DNA of 64,000 nucleotides from Psychrobacter sp. UBA3483 (lineage in GTDB: Bacteria > Pseudomonadota > Gammaproteobacteria > Pseudomonadales > Moraxellaceae). The stretch lies in NCBI RefSeq assembly GCF_002377905.1, contig NZ_DFQS01000056.1:32243-96242 (forward strand), in the 5' to 3' direction. The notes beneath the pieces are model-generated. The model worked only from the letters and a program-made list of their open reading frames with translations. It was not told the DNA's origin and did not search any database. Shown here one piece after another: positions 53,208 to 61,497 of the stretch; position 1 is the first letter of the stretch; each line of letters begins with the position of its first letter. Position numbers and translations under genes: made by a program.

Positions 53208-54707
53208 ATGAACGGAGTTTCTAGTGGCGTGCTGATATCACTTGGCGCCTATTTCTTAGTGATGATTGGGATTGGCGTCTATGCTTATTTTAAGCAAGCC
53301 AATGATACTGAAGGCTATATGCTCGGTGGTCGTAGTCTAGGCCCTGCCGTAACGGCTTTATCAGCAGGCGCATCAGATATGTCAGGTTGGTTGCTCCTTG
53401 GCCTGCCAGGCGCCATGTATGCTGACGGTGTGGTCAGCGCTTGGATTGCCATTGGTTTGACCTTGGGTGCTTTTTTAAACTATATCATCGTAGCCCCACG
53501 TCTTCGCGTTTATACCGAAGTCGCTGACAACGCCATCACTTTACCCGATTATTTTGCCAACCGCTTTGAAGACAAATCGCATTTACTGCGCGTCATTTCA
53601 GCCGTGGTTATTATCTTATTCTTTACCGTCTATACCGCTGCAAGCTTGGTCGGTGGCGGTAAACTCTTTGAAAGCTCGCTCAACTTATCATATAGCACAG
53701 GTCTTTGGGTGACCGCTGGTGTCGTCGTCGCTTACACGCTATTCGGTGGTTTCCTAGCCGTATCAATGACCGACTTTGTGCAAGGTATTATCATGCTCTT
53801 TGCCATGGTAATTGTCCCTATCGTTGCTTTGACTGACCTTGGTGGCGTTACCGCAACGACCAATGCTATCAGAGCCATCGATCCAAGCATGCTCGATATC
53901 ACCAGTGGCATGACGGCTTTAGGTATTATCTCCTTGCTCGCTTGGGGGCTTGGTTATTTTGGTCAGCCGCATATTATCGTACGTTTTATGGCGATTCGCT
54001 CAGTCAAAGATGTACCTACTGCGCGTAATATTGGTATGAGCTGGATGATTATTAGCCTGATCGGTGCTTGTGTTACGGGTATCGCGGGCCGCGCCTATGT
54101 ACAGAAAACGGCAATGACTTTAGATGACCCTGAAACCATCTTTTTGGTATTCACGCAGTTTTTATTCCACCCACTTGTTTCAGGTTTCTTATTAGCTGCT
54201 ATTTTAGCCGCGATTATGAGTACCATATCATCACAACTACTCGTGGTATCAAGCTCATTGACCAAAGACGTATATAAGCTTTTCTTTGATAGAGACGCTC
54301 CAGAAGCGCGTCAAGTACTGGTCGGCCGTATCTCAGTTATTGTGGTTGCCGTTGTTGCTATTCTGCTGGCGTCTAATCCAGAAAGCTCGGTACTGAACTT
54401 AGTTTCTAACGCTTGGGCAGGATTTGGTGCGGCATTTGGACCTTTGGTTATTTTCAGTCTGACATGGCGTGGTATGAACCGCAATGGCGCTGTCGCCGGT
54501 ATGGTAGTTGGAGCGTTGACCGTTATTCTGTGGGTCTATGGCCCGTTTGAGATGAATGGCGTGGCATTAAACAGCTGGTTATACGCTATCGTTCCAGGCT
54601 TTATCTTAAGTACCATCGCTATCTTTGCCGTGAGTATCATGACTGGTGGTCCAAGACCGTCGGTATCTGCTAAGTATAAAGAGATGGAAATGAACTTAGA
54701 TAAATAA
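53208..54707 (+). CDS. putP: Sodium/proline symporter
   Basis: 499-residue SSS-family transporter with about 13 membrane spans. GASDMSGWLLLGLPGAMYADG, VGGGKLFE and AAILAAIMSTISSQLLVVSS (Na+ site region on TM8) are PutP signatures. It imports proline coupled to sodium, for osmotic or carbon use. No putA neighbour is visible. Length matches PutP. Confidence 0.93.
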   Translation: MNGVSSGVLISLGAYFLVMIGIGVYAYFKQANDTEGYMLGGRSLGPAVTALSAGASDMSGWLLLGLPGAMYADGVVSAWIAIGLTLGAFLNYIIVAPRLRVYTEVADNAITLPDYFANRFEDKSHLLRVISAVVIILFFTVYTAASLVGGGKLFESSLNLSYSTGLWVTAGVVVAYTLFGGFLAVSMTDFVQGIIMLFAMVIVPIVALTDLGGVTATTNAIRAIDPSMLDITSGMTALGIISLLAWGLGYFGQPHIIVRFMAIRSVKDVPTARNIGMSWMIISLIGACVTGIAGRAYVQKTAMTLDDPETIFLVFTQFLFHPLVSGFLLAAILAAIMSTISSQLLVVSSSLTKDVYKLFFDRDAPEARQVLVGRISVIVVAVVAILLASNPESSVLNLVSNAWAGFGAAFGPLVIFSLTWRGMNRNGAVAGMVVGALTVILWVYGPFEMNGVALNSWLYAIVPGFILSTIAIFAVSIMTGGPRPSVSAKYKEMEMNLDK

Positions 54708-54743
54708 GCAATTATTATTTACGGTTCTGTTAATAATGTTAAT

Positions 54744-54776
54744 AAAAAGACCTCGCTACGATTAGCGAGGTCTTTT
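54744..54776. terminator. Bidirectional terminator between putP and Slam-like gene
   Basis: AAGACCTCGCT and AGCGAGGTCTT form a perfect 11-bp stem with A and T runs, serving both convergent genes. Confidence 0.88.
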
Positions 54777-54802
54777 AGTATCAACGTTTTATATGTATTT
54801 TA

Positions 54803-56356
54803 TTAAAAAGTCTTTGTTAGTAGTACCGTTGCTGACTTTTCATCACGATCATCATAATAAGCGAAGTTACTAGAAGTCGTTTCATAATCAAATACCAATC
54901 TTGGTGTTAAGCCAAGTACAGTAAAATCGCGTTTCCATACTTGCAAACCCAGTGAGGTAGTTTTGTCTTTTCTTCTTGAGCCAGGCTCCCCGCCTACCGC
55001 ATTATAATAGCCTTTCCAAGCGCCACTGCCTGCTGGATATGCATCAGCGGGGTCTTCGTACTTTTTAATACCGTAGCCTGCTGACGCGAGTGTTGAGATA
55101 CCGCGTTTCCACTCTCGTCCCCAACCACCGTTAATTGAGTTACGGTCATAACTAATAATACTTGATTTAGGCACATCATTTTGATAATTACCTAAACCGC
55201 CATAAAAGTATTCTTTCGCGTCTTTAATATAAAACGCGTTCAAGCCCAAAAACTGTCCATCTGTTTCACGATTTTTATTATCATCATCTTCAAACGTCTC
55301 TTTAGACAAGATACCTGTTGCAGATAGCTTAAGCTTCGGTTTAACCCAACGCGAGCCACTAACAGTCACGCCCTTGCGTAAGCTATAGGGATCTTCATCA
55401 TAATATCGCTTAGTGACAAATGGCGTCAGTGAGACATCATTTTTGGCATCATCATAACCGACGCCAGCGGAAGCGGTAAATAGATAGTCGTTATAATCAG
55501 TTTCATCCCAAAAGGCTTTTAGCGAGGCATTACCGCCTATGGTTGCATAAAAATTATCTGGCAAATTAAAGCGCTTATTGGCACTACCAGACACTTGAAT
55601 ACCATTGGCTGATTTTTGCTCTATCGAGCGCCCTAAATCAGATTGAATAGACTTAGAGGGTGCGTCGTTAATATTATTATCTCTGACATAGCTGGCAGAA
55701 GCATTAAATTGCCATTTCTCTGAACTATTTATTTGAGCTAACGAGTTTTGTACTCTTGCCATGACAGGCGCTGGTAAATCAACTGACTGGAGTTTGAGAA
55801 ACTGCTCTTTTGCAGCCGCATACTGCTTATCTGCTTGCATGGCAATTGCCATATTTAAGCGTACTGGGTGAAAGTCTGGATCTGCTGCTAACATCTCACG
55901 ATAAATTTCAATGGCTTGTTTGTTTTTAGCTTCACTGCGATATATTAAGGCGTCAGCAAACTTAATGAGCATAGGATCATTGGTTTCCAGCGCTTTATAG
56001 TGGGGCAATATCTGTTTAACTGTCACCATATCTTGCGCAGCTAAGGCGTCATTTAAGAACTTGCTAAACGCAGCTGGATTGGCTTTTAACGCTTCTAAAT
56101 TATAAGCAGTTGCTGCAGCGAGTTGTTGACGACTTTTGATGGCGCGTTGTGCTTCTGTGTCAGTGACAGTAGTGGAAGGCGCAGTAGGGTCTGCTACAGC
56201 AGTTTGACTTTCACGTTTTAAGAGTTCATCAGCTTGGCTAAGCTCGGGCTCTATGTCTGGTAAATCATCTGGCGCAGCCAGTGATGGTAGAGAAAACGCC
56301 ATCATTGATAGCAAAATAGAAGCGGTGATAGGTTTGCGCATATATTGATTATTCAT
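54803..56356 (-). CDS. Slam-type surface lipoprotein assembly modifier (TPR + beta-barrel)
   Basis: 517 residues: signal peptide (to about residue 28, PSLAAPDD), TPR-like helical domain (about 85-205, AIEIYREMLAADPDFHPVRLN, then a linker), and a C-terminal barrel (from about 212; alternating aromatic strands) ending in Phe as for BamA substrates. Slam proteins help TbpB-like lipoproteins cross the outer membrane. It is followed upstream on the same strand by two TbpB-like lipoprotein genes, the expected clients. Confidence 0.85.
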   Translation of the reverse strand: MNNQYMRKPITASILLSMMAFSLPSLAAPDDLPDIEPELSQADELLKRESQTAVADPTAPSTTVTDTEAQRAIKSRQQLAAATAYNLEALKANPAAFSKFLNDALAAQDMVTVKQILPHYKALETNDPMLIKFADALIYRSEAKNKQAIEIYREMLAADPDFHPVRLNMAIAMQADKQYAAAKEQFLKLQSVDLPAPVMARVQNSLAQINSSEKWQFNASASYVRDNNINDAPSKSIQSDLGRSIEQKSANGIQVSGSANKRFNLPDNFYATIGGNASLKAFWDETDYNDYLFTASAGVGYDDAKNDVSLTPFVTKRYYDEDPYSLRKGVTVSGSRWVKPKLKLSATGILSKETFEDDDNKNRETDGQFLGLNAFYIKDAKEYFYGGLGNYQNDVPKSSIISYDRNSINGGWGREWKRGISTLASAGYGIKKYEDPADAYPAGSGAWKGYYNAVGGEPGSRRKDKTTSLGLQVWKRDFTVLGLTPRLVFDYETTSSNFAYYDDRDEKSATVLLTKTF

Positions 56357-56443
56357 GGGTATCCTTACCTAAGTACGATCACTAATTTCCTAAACATTTT
56401 TTCAACCTCAATTATCCTAAGGCATTTTAATCGTTTAAGCGAG

Positions 56444-56470
56444 AAAAAAAGCGCCCTAGGACGCTTTTTT
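56444..56470 (-). terminator. Terminator of the first surface lipoprotein gene
   Basis: A hairpin AAAGCG...CGCTTT with a CCTAGG core flanked by A and T runs, just beyond the stop of the 1412-residue gene. The same hairpin type recurs at 61446-61472 and 63978-64000. Confidence 0.75.
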
Positions 56471-56495
56471 GTTTGTTTTATACAGTCATATTACT

Positions 56496-59400
56496 TTATT
56501 GCTTTTCGGCACCGAAGGTTCCTTGGAACTTGGTACCTGTTCCTGCAATGGTTCCCTTGCCTCCTTGTACTGAGGCATCTTGATAAATACCGCCTAGGAA
56601 CTTACCTTCTTCACCGTAGAAGCCACCAGCGGTATCGATACCATTCTTATTACCAGCAAAGGTATTGCCCGTAATATCTGCCACGATATCAATCTTATTA
56701 CCAGAAGGCATATATTTATAATCGGTACCAGTAAATGATAAGGTACCATCAACTGAGCCTTTGACAAAATCGACATTGAAAGCAGAGTTACCTTCAACTG
56801 GTACGGTGGACTTATTGTCCGCTAAATGAATATTTTCAATATAAGTGGCCATACCATTATATTGAGCTTTACCGTCATTAACGGTTTTTAGGTTATCCAT
56901 TCCATACTGAGAGGTTAGATAGCCTTCTACATAAACGTTGGCGGCACGTGAAACATCGCCGGCAAGTGAATTAAAGTTACCATATAAATGACCTACCTGC
57001 ATCTGACTATCAAAGTTTTCATAAACTGCACTGTAGTTAAACTTAGGATTAAATGCACCCTTACCTGCTTCAACAGTGACTGAACCACCCTTAGTAAGTG
57101 ATACTGCCAAAGGTTCTCCCACATTTTCAGGCTTAACCATGTCAGCTCGAACTACGCCAGTATCAAAACTTTTGAAGTTATCGCCTTTACGGTTATCTAC
57201 AGGGACGACGCTACCATTTTCAGTCTTTTTCTCTGTAAAGTCAGATTTATCATCACGAATAGCAACATAACCAATAGCGTTTTCTAATTTAGTACCAACG
57301 ACCGTCTGTTCTATACTACTCAAGGTTGTTGATTGGAAGCCAGTCATTTTAGATTCTATAGGGTCTGGAACAACTACTACTGTTGGATCTAGCTTGGTAG
57401 CTCCGTAAGTTCCTTTGATATAACTCTTACTATCTTCTCTCTCGTAAACACCGCCTAACAGCCCAGCACCTTTACCGTAGAAACCACCTACAGTATTGAC
57501 AGTAGCTCCTTCCTTGCTAGCAAAGGTGTTGTTAGTTATATCTGCAGCAATATCGACTTGCTTATCAGCAAAATCTAACTCACCTTTCAACGATTTCGCG
57601 ACAAAATCGACATCGAATTTGGATTTGCCATCAACGGCTATTGTGCCTTTAGCGCCTTCTATATAGGACGCCACCCCATTATAACTGGCTTTACCTTCAT
57701 TTACGTTGGCAAGCTTACTCATGTCACCAAGGTTTGTAGCGTTACCCTGCACATAAACGTTAGAAAGAGGCTCATTGAATACAATGGTTTGTTTAATATC
57801 ACCCTTTATATGGCCAATTTGCATTTGATCATCGAAGTTTTTGTAAACTGAAGAGTAACTTAGATTCCTATTACCTATAGTGACACCTGAACGACCTTCA
57901 AATGAAGTAGAGCCTTTATACTCTTTGAAACCATTAGTATTACCACTATAAATGCTATCACCAGCTCCTTTATCGGCTCCTCTAAGGGTTAGCTCAATTG
58001 GTTTTATAGAAGACTTGCCATCGACTTCATTAGTATAGAACATTATTTTATCGTAACTGTTAGCGTTATTCTCAAATATACCGTCTTTCTTACCTACCGA
58101 AGTACTTTGGAAGCCAGATATTCTAGAATCTGGAGCACTAAATGCATTAGCAGCATCTAAAGCATCTTGCTCAGCAGCTTCAGCTCTTGCAATCGCCTCA
58201 TCTCGTGCAGTTTCAGCTTTAGCCTTAGCTACTAACGCTTCATCTTTAGCCTTGTCGGATTCAACTTTGGCTGCCAACGCTTCATCTTTGGCTTTCTCTG
58301 CAGCCGCTTTGGCTACTTCAGCTTTTTCTTTAGCTGCTTTTTGTTCAGCAGCATCGCCTCTGGCTTTGTCTGCAGCTACTTGCGCTGCAGTGGCTGCATT
58401 TTCTGCAGCCGCTTGAGCTAACAATGCAGCCTCTTCAGCAGCTTTTGCAGTCTCTGCGGCGGCTTCTGCTGCCGCTTGAGCGGCTTCTGCGGCGGCGGCC
58501 TGCGCTAATGCTGCAGCCAGTTGATCTTCGCCATTACCAGCATTTGCTAAGTTCTCTTCTGCTTTTACCAAGGCTTCTTGAGCTTTAATGGCATCCGCTT
58601 GGGCTTTGTCTGCAGCCGCTTGAGCAGCAGCCGCTTGAGCTTGAGCAGCAGCGATGGCTGCATTGGCTTTATCAGCATCCGCTTGCGCTTTTACCGCCGC
58701 TTGTTCTGCTGCGGTTTGCTTGTCACTCTTGGCACCATAGGTACCTTGAGCGCCATTACCTTCGTAAACACCGCCTAGGTACTGGGCGTCACCACCAAAG
58801 AATCCACCTTCAGTGAGATAGCCGCCGTTAGCGTCTGCACTACCTGAGAATTTGTTGCCGTTGATACCAGCGGTGAGACCAATCTTACCGGCGTTAGCGA
58901 AGCTAAGATCACCTTTTACGTTTTTAGCAACGAAGTCGGCCGTAAAGACGGAGGTGCCAAACTCGATGGCATTGCCAATGCCAAGCTTGCGATAGGTAGC
59001 ATCCCCTGTGTAACCAACCTTACCTTCTGTTGGCATGTTGGCCGCTTGGGTGGCATTACCGACGACAGCAGCACCGTTAACGGGTAGCTCAAGACCACTA
59101 AAGGTCGCGGTACCATCAATATGGCCGATGCGCATGTCATCGCCAAAGTCTTTATAGGTTGAGGTATAAGCCAGTGGTAGTTCTTGACCAAGTGCCGCAA
59201 CAATGGCGTTGTCTTTATGGGCTTTAAAGCCGTTTGAGCCTGAAACGGCTGTGTCGCTATCACCTGAGGTGGTGATGGTAAGTGCGCCTAGTAAGCCTGG
59301 GGTGCCGTCTGGGTTTTGAGAGGCAATGTCTGCGCGGGCAACGACGCTGTTCTCATCCGCGCTAAAGTCACGGGTGGTGGCGTTATAGACTTTGTTTAAG

Positions 59401-60734
59401 GGAACCACATTAACATTGAGTGTCTGAACGCCAGACTTAGCGGCTTCAGGTGCGTTTTTGATTTGAGAGGCAGCTAAGGCAGCTTCGGCGGCCTGTTGGG
59501 CAGCTTGGGCAGCAGTGACTTGGGCCTCGGCTGCGGCTTGCGCTGCGGCTTGTGCTTGCTGTGCTTCTGTGGCTTTAGCGTTCGCTGCATCAAGGGCAGC
59601 TTGGCGACGATCCACTTCGGCTTGGAGGGCTTCGGTGTTGCCACCGCCATTTGCTAAGGCGGCATCTAGTGCTTCTTGGGCGGCAGCCAGTTCTTCTTGG
59701 GCAGTCGCAAGCTCACTTTTGGCTTTATCCGCTTCTTTCTGTGCAGCGGTGGCCTTGGCTTTTTCATCTGCAGCCAACTTATTAGCAGCATCTGCTTGCG
59801 CTTTGGCATCTGTGGCTATTTGTTCTGCCTCTTTCTTAGCTTTTTCCGCTTCTTCTTTAGCAGCTGTTTCTGCCTTAAGTGTGTCTTGTATTTCTTTAGC
59901 TTTAGTTTCTGCTAAGTGAGCCCGATTATCGGCGGCTTTCACTTTTTCCTCAGCATTTTTAACTTTCTCTATGGCTTCAGCAGCAGTTTTTTTCGCAGCA
60001 TCTACTTGTTGTTTAGATGCTTTCGCAGCTGCTTCAATTTTCGCTACTGCTTCTACTCTAGCCGCTTCTGCCGCCGCTTTTGCCTGTACTACTTCTGCTC
60101 TTGCGATATCTATTGCGATTTTTCCAGCTGCAGCAGCTTTCTCTGACTCTTTTCCAAACCTTTCTTCTGCAACTTTTAATGCTTCTTCGGCTGCTTTAGT
60201 TTTGGCCTCTGCTACTTTAAGTGCTTCTTCAGCCGCTTTAGTTTTAGCCTCTGATACTTTGATGGACTTTTCTATTTCATTTACAGTAACAACTACCCCT
60301 GTGTTACTACTAGTTCCACTGCCACTGGTTCCACTGCCACTGGTTCCACTGCCACTGGTTCCACTACCACTGCTTCCACTACCACTGGTTCCACTACCAC
60401 TGGTTCCACTACCACTAGTTTCACTGCCACTGGTTCCACTGCCACTGGTTCCACTATCACTGGTTCCACTACCACTGCTTCCACTACCACTGCTTCCACT
60501 ACCACTGCTTCCACTACCACTGCTTCCACTACCACTGCTTCCACTACTACTGCTTCCACCCGCATCTACTGTCGGCAAAATAGGTGATGGTTTTGTGACC
60601 ACTGTGTCCCCACTACCGTCTGTTGCACATGAGGACAAAATAATAGCGGTTAATAGAACCACACTCGCTTTAAGCGGAGTGGTTAGATTTTTTGCTGTCG
60701 ATACAGCTGAGATTGAATGACGGTTAGGTGACAT
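56496..60734 (-). CDS. Large Slam-client surface lipoprotein: three TbpB-like barrels on helical stalks
   Basis: 1412 residues. Lipoprotein signal with LSS-C (C36); Ser/Gly/Thr repeat linker (57-147); Ala/Glu/Lys-rich long helix, TolA-like (150-425); TbpB-type barrel 1 (435-667, ending GTYGAKSDK); second Ala-rich helix (668-865); barrel 2 (870-1120) and barrel 3 (1125-1412, ending FQGTFGAEKQ). Barrel signatures such as FTADFVAKNVKGDL, GGFFGG and LGGVY recur in each. The barrels resemble Slam-dependent TbpB/HpuA-like lipoproteins; ligand unknown. Confidence 0.8.
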   Translation of the reverse strand: MSPNRHSISAVSTAKNLTTPLKASVVLLTAIILSSCATDGSGDTVVTKPSPILPTVDAGGSSSSGSSGSGSSGSGSSGSGSSGSGSSGSGTSDSGTSGSGTSGSETSGSGTSGSGTSGSGSSGSGTSGSGTSGSGTSGSGTSSNTGVVVTVNEIEKSIKVSEAKTKAAEEALKVAEAKTKAAEEALKVAEERFGKESEKAAAAGKIAIDIARAEVVQAKAAAEAARVEAVAKIEAAAKASKQQVDAAKKTAAEAIEKVKNAEEKVKAADNRAHLAETKAKEIQDTLKAETAAKEEAEKAKKEAEQIATDAKAQADAANKLAADEKAKATAAQKEADKAKSELATAQEELAAAQEALDAALANGGGNTEALQAEVDRRQAALDAANAKATEAQQAQAAAQAAAEAQVTAAQAAQQAAEAALAASQIKNAPEAAKSGVQTLNVNVVPLNKVYNATTRDFSADENSVVARADIASQNPDGTPGLLGALTITTSGDSDTAVSGSNGFKAHKDNAIVAALGQELPLAYTSTYKDFGDDMRIGHIDGTATFSGLELPVNGAAVVGNATQAANMPTEGKVGYTGDATYRKLGIGNAIEFGTSVFTADFVAKNVKGDLSFANAGKIGLTAGINGNKFSGSADANGGYLTEGGFFGGDAQYLGGVYEGNGAQGTYGAKSDKQTAAEQAAVKAQADADKANAAIAAAQAQAAAAQAAADKAQADAIKAQEALVKAEENLANAGNGEDQLAAALAQAAAAEAAQAAAEAAAETAKAAEEAALLAQAAAENAATAAQVAADKARGDAAEQKAAKEKAEVAKAAAEKAKDEALAAKVESDKAKDEALVAKAKAETARDEAIARAEAAEQDALDAANAFSAPDSRISGFQSTSVGKKDGIFENNANSYDKIMFYTNEVDGKSSIKPIELTLRGADKGAGDSIYSGNTNGFKEYKGSTSFEGRSGVTIGNRNLSYSSVYKNFDDQMQIGHIKGDIKQTIVFNEPLSNVYVQGNATNLGDMSKLANVNEGKASYNGVASYIEGAKGTIAVDGKSKFDVDFVAKSLKGELDFADKQVDIAADITNNTFASKEGATVNTVGGFYGKGAGLLGGVYEREDSKSYIKGTYGATKLDPTVVVVPDPIESKMTGFQSTTLSSIEQTVVGTKLENAIGYVAIRDDKSDFTEKKTENGSVVPVDNRKGDNFKSFDTGVVRADMVKPENVGEPLAVSLTKGGSVTVEAGKGAFNPKFNYSAVYENFDSQMQVGHLYGNFNSLAGDVSRAANVYVEGYLTSQYGMDNLKTVNDGKAQYNGMATYIENIHLADNKSTVPVEGNSAFNVDFVKGSVDGTLSFTGTDYKYMPSGNKIDIVADITGNTFAGNKNGIDTAGGFYGEEGKFLGGIYQDASVQGGKGTIAGTGTKFQGTFGAEKQ
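60293..60565 (-). repeat. Ser-Gly/Thr tandem repeat array (linker)
   Basis: Imperfect 9/18-base tandem repeats (consensus CCACTRCCACTGSTT on the plus strand) encode repeated SGSGTSGSG/SGSGSSGSG units, residues 57-147. All units are multiples of 3 bases so slippage would alter length without frameshift. Confidence 0.85.
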
Positions 60735-60806
60735 TCGTCTTCCTCCATGAAGAGTTTATGATATTTTCTAATCCATTAGGCAGAACATTTATCTAGTAAC
60801 TTGAAT

Positions 60807-60835
60807 AGATAAACAAATTAGCTACAAAAAGTCAA
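60807..60835 (-). promoter_or_regulatory. Promoter of the first lipoprotein gene
   Basis: Minus strand TTGACT (60835-60830), 17-base spacer, TTATCT (60812-60807). The same boxes and spacing occur before the second lipoprotein gene. Confidence 0.6.
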
Positions 60836-60841
60836 ACATTA

Positions 60842-61440
60842 TTAATGAAATATTGTCTGCTGTAACATCCAGTTACTAACTAATATTCTTTAAAGAGGAT
60901 ATTCATAGAATAATACGAATTATCAAGAGAGCAGCTTCATCGATAGAATCAACTTCTTTAGTACAAACTGTAAGAATAAAGCTGAATTAGAAGCTTTTTT
61001 TATGTAAAAAAATTATAACCATGATACTGTGACGAGTAGAAATTGATTATTTCTCTACTAACCAACTGAATTAAATGAGGTATTACTAAGGGAGCTTATT
61101 AAATATTCGTTAAATTGAAGTTAAAATCATTCGCTATTACAAATATGATGCACCTTAATGGCGTTCAAAATATATACCGAGAAGCTAATGGCAGAAAGGC
61201 TATATAGCAAATTTCTCAGATACCAGGCGTTTGGTTAAATGTAAAAATTGAAAGGCTTACTCATCGAATAATTGAGTCAGCTACTATATTGTTGATTAAT
61301 GCTAAAGAATTTGATACTGAGTTTACATACAATAGTTTATTTATATAATTATATTATAATAATACTTTAAAGAATCTTTATTTTAATATTGGACATTAGT
61401 CAATCAATAAAAGATACATATTTGTTTCTCTTTATTATAT
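60842..61440. other. Intergenic spacer between the two lipoprotein genes
   Basis: About 600 AT-rich bases. A plus-strand run near 61151-61347 (reads like ...NIYREANGRKAI, one stop, then IPGVWLNVKIERLTHRIIES) could be a decayed coding remnant, but is interrupted and has no start. Otherwise no gene is seen. Confidence 0.35.
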
Positions 61441-61445
61441 TTAAC

Positions 61446-61472
61446 AAAAAAAGCGCCCTAAGGCGCTTTTTT
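61446..61472 (-). terminator. Terminator of the second surface lipoprotein gene
   Basis: AAAAAAGCGCC-CTAA-GGCGCTTTTTT perfect hairpin, same type as those at 56444 and 63978. Confidence 0.9.
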
Positions 61473-61497
61473 ATTTAAGATTATGTATTTCATAAAT

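Noticed and set aside
59515..60720. Long plus-strand open frames across the first lipoprotein gene
   Set aside because: They are antisense shadows produced by repetitive Ala and Ser/Gly codons in the minus-strand gene; the products are low complexity without start signals.
61151..61347. Plus-strand coding remnant between the lipoprotein genes
   Set aside because: The frame has an internal stop and no start, and no recognisable domain, so a pseudogene cannot be supported.
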